NCBI RefSeq assembly: GCF_013031245.1
Contig: NZ_WPZL01000001.1
Span: 124,001 to 188,000 of the forward strand
Reading direction: 5' to 3'
Length of the DNA: 64,000 nucleotides
Source of the DNA: Ruegeria lacuscaerulensis
Lineage (GTDB): Bacteria; Pseudomonadota; Alphaproteobacteria; Rhodobacterales; Rhodobacteraceae
Below are positions 62,978 through 64,000 of the stretch, piece by piece. The notes beneath the pieces were generated by a model. It was not told the origin of the DNA and ran no database searches. It saw only the letters and a list, made by a program, of their open reading frames with translations. A program made the translations under genes and the position numbers. Each line of letters begins with the position of its first letter. Within the stretch, counting starts at the first letter, position 1.

Positions 62978-64000
62978 TTATTCCAGTTCGACCAGCAGGT
63001 CCTTTGCGTCAATTTGGCCGCCGGGCTGGACGTGAACAGCCTTGACCACTGCGTCCCGCTCCGCGTGAATGCCGGTTTCCATCTTCATCGCCTCTATGGT
63101 CAGCAGCAGGTCGCCTTCCTTGACCTCCTGGCCAGCGGTGGCTGCGACGGTTGCCACAACGCCAGGCATCGGCGCGCCGATATGGTTGGCGTTGCCTGCC
63201 TCAGCCTTGGGCCGGGCCTGAGTGGTCGAGGTCACCAGACGGTTCGGCACCCGGATCACGCGCGGCTGACCGTTCAGTTCAAAGAACACTTTGACCTCGC
63301 CTTTCTCATCGGTCTCGCTAACGGCCTGACAGCGGATTTCAAGTGTCTTACCCGGATCGATTTCGGCGGTGATCTCTTCACCCGGCTCCATACCGTAGAA
63401 GAAGGTGCGGGTCGGCAGGGTGCGGACCGGTCCGTAGACGCGGTGACGACCCATGTAATCCAGGAACACCTTGGGGTACATCAGGTAGCCGTTCAGGTCC
63501 TCGTCATCGACCTCTTTGCCTTCCAGTTGTTTGGACAGCTCGGCGCGGGTGGCCTCCAGATCAACCGCAGGCACATCCTTGCCGGGGCGGTCTGTATTCG
63601 GGGCCTCGTCCTTCAACACCTTCTTGATGATGGTATCGGGGAACCCGCCCGGAGGCTGGCCCAGATTGCCACGCATCATATCCACGACTGAGTCGGGGAA
63701 GGCCACATCCGTATTCGGGTCCTCGACCTGCTCGCGGGTCATATTCTGGCTGACCATCATCAGCGCCATGTCACCGACAACCTTGGATGACGGCGTCACC
63801 TTCACGATGTCGCCGAACATCTGGTTCACGTCGGCATACATCTGTGCGACCTCGTGCCAGCGTTCCTCCAGCCCCAGAGAGCGCGCCTGCGCCTTGAGGT
63901 TGGTGAACTGACCGCCCGGCATTTCGTGCAGATAAACCTCGGACGCGGGAGCTTGCAGGCTGGATTCGAAGGCCGCGTATTGGCCGCGGACCGCCTCGAA
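62978..64000 (-). CDS. pyc: Pyruvate carboxylase, C-terminal part
   Basis: The last ~341 codons of a protein normally near 1150 residues; the start lies outside the window. It carboxylates pyruvate to oxaloacetate. Seen here are the end of the carboxyltransferase domain, the PYC_OADA domain (from EMPGGQFTNLKAQARSLGL, residues read from 63922 down) and the biotinyl domain with EAMKMET near the end. No internal ATG is used as the start, since the frame is open to the edge. Confidence 0.96.
   Translation of the reverse strand, partial: FEAVRGQYAAFESSLQAPASEVYLHEMPGGQFTNLKAQARSLGLEERWHEVAQMYADVNQMFGDIVKVTPSSKVVGDMALMMVSQNMTREQVEDPNTDVAFPDSVVDMMRGNLGQPPGGFPDTIIKKVLKDEAPNTDRPGKDVPAVDLEATRAELSKQLEGKEVDDEDLNGYLMYPKVFLDYMGRHRVYGPVRTLPTRTFFYGMEPGEEITAEIDPGKTLEIRCQAVSETDEKGEVKVFFELNGQPRVIRVPNRLVTSTTQARPKAEAGNANHIGAPMPGVVATVAATAGQEVKEGDLLLTIEAMKMETGIHAERDAVVKAVHVQPGGQIDAKDLLVELE

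Overview
The window reads as chromosomal DNA of a marine alphaproteobacterium of the Roseobacter group (Rhodobacteraceae), most like Ruegeria. This is inferred from gene content: a 510-residue PccB and 681-residue PccA with a PccR-type regulator and methylmalonyl-CoA mutase close by, a betI-betC-betA cluster with a choline-sulfatase, a short prolyl-tRNA synthetase without editing insert, a LolC/E-LolD pair, an NnrU protein, and several small families typical of Rhodobacterales (YdcH/DUF465, DUF4174, DUF2478, DUF2867). Gene density is high. There is no phage, insertion sequence, CRISPR array or rRNA operon.

Layout. 1-4.4 kb (minus): an operon of SLC13 permease, glutamine amidotransferase, a decayed bile-acid/sodium-symporter-type gene and an FAD-binding dehydrogenase cut by the window edge. 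4.5-9.2 kb: yebC, an MFS protein, a divergent argP/lysE-type regulator-exporter pair and a DMT permease. 9.3-13.1 kb: betI-betC-betA, converting choline-O-sulfate to choline and on to betaine aldehyde or betaine; no betB is present. 13.2-26.1 kb: the propionate/methylmalonyl block, with pccR, a Bcr/CflA efflux pump, pccB, a chain of very small overlapping ORFs, a DcaP-like porin on the other strand, a likely small RNA, a small lipoprotein, pccA, a DUF4174 protein and the mutase. PccAB and the mutase carry propionyl-CoA through methylmalonyl-CoA to succinyl-CoA; epimerase is not seen here.

26.1-41.5 kb: housekeeping and mixed genes (glyoxalase-like, GNAT, DnaJ-like, nuclease-like, Ppx/GppA, Hda-like, AI-2E permease, 2-oxoglutarate oxygenase, proS, GT2, LolC/E-LolD, cytochrome c, metallopeptidase-like lipoprotein, 3-methyladenine glycosylase). 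41.6-46 kb: a three-gene betaine-type ABC importer with a tandem-fused permease. Its upstream region carries the same 12-base operator core as betI, so uptake and choline catabolism probably share BetI control. 46-52.9 kb: NnrU, DUF2478, a lactone oxidase, a PLP enzyme, tRNA-Tyr, rlmB, a zinc-ribbon protein that may start at ATT, a YHS protein, a second possible small RNA, a CoA-binding protein and a lipoprotein with a Cys-His-Asp pattern.

52.9-60 kb: the histidine genes hisB-hisH, hisA and hisF-hisE, all on the minus strand but split by unrelated genes (DUF2147, DUF2867, DUF302, and an AT-richer MFS/spermidine-synthase-like gene). 60-64 kb: an Lrp-type single-domain protein, a membrane protein, a GNAT protein, two identical tRNA-Gly genes, a tiny ORF, a MAPEG protein and the 3' end of pyruvate carboxylase. 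The observations I find most worth following are the terminator-bounded small RNA near 20.7 kb, the shared BetI-type operator, the micro-ORF cascade in the pcc locus, the ATT start and the two decaying genes.
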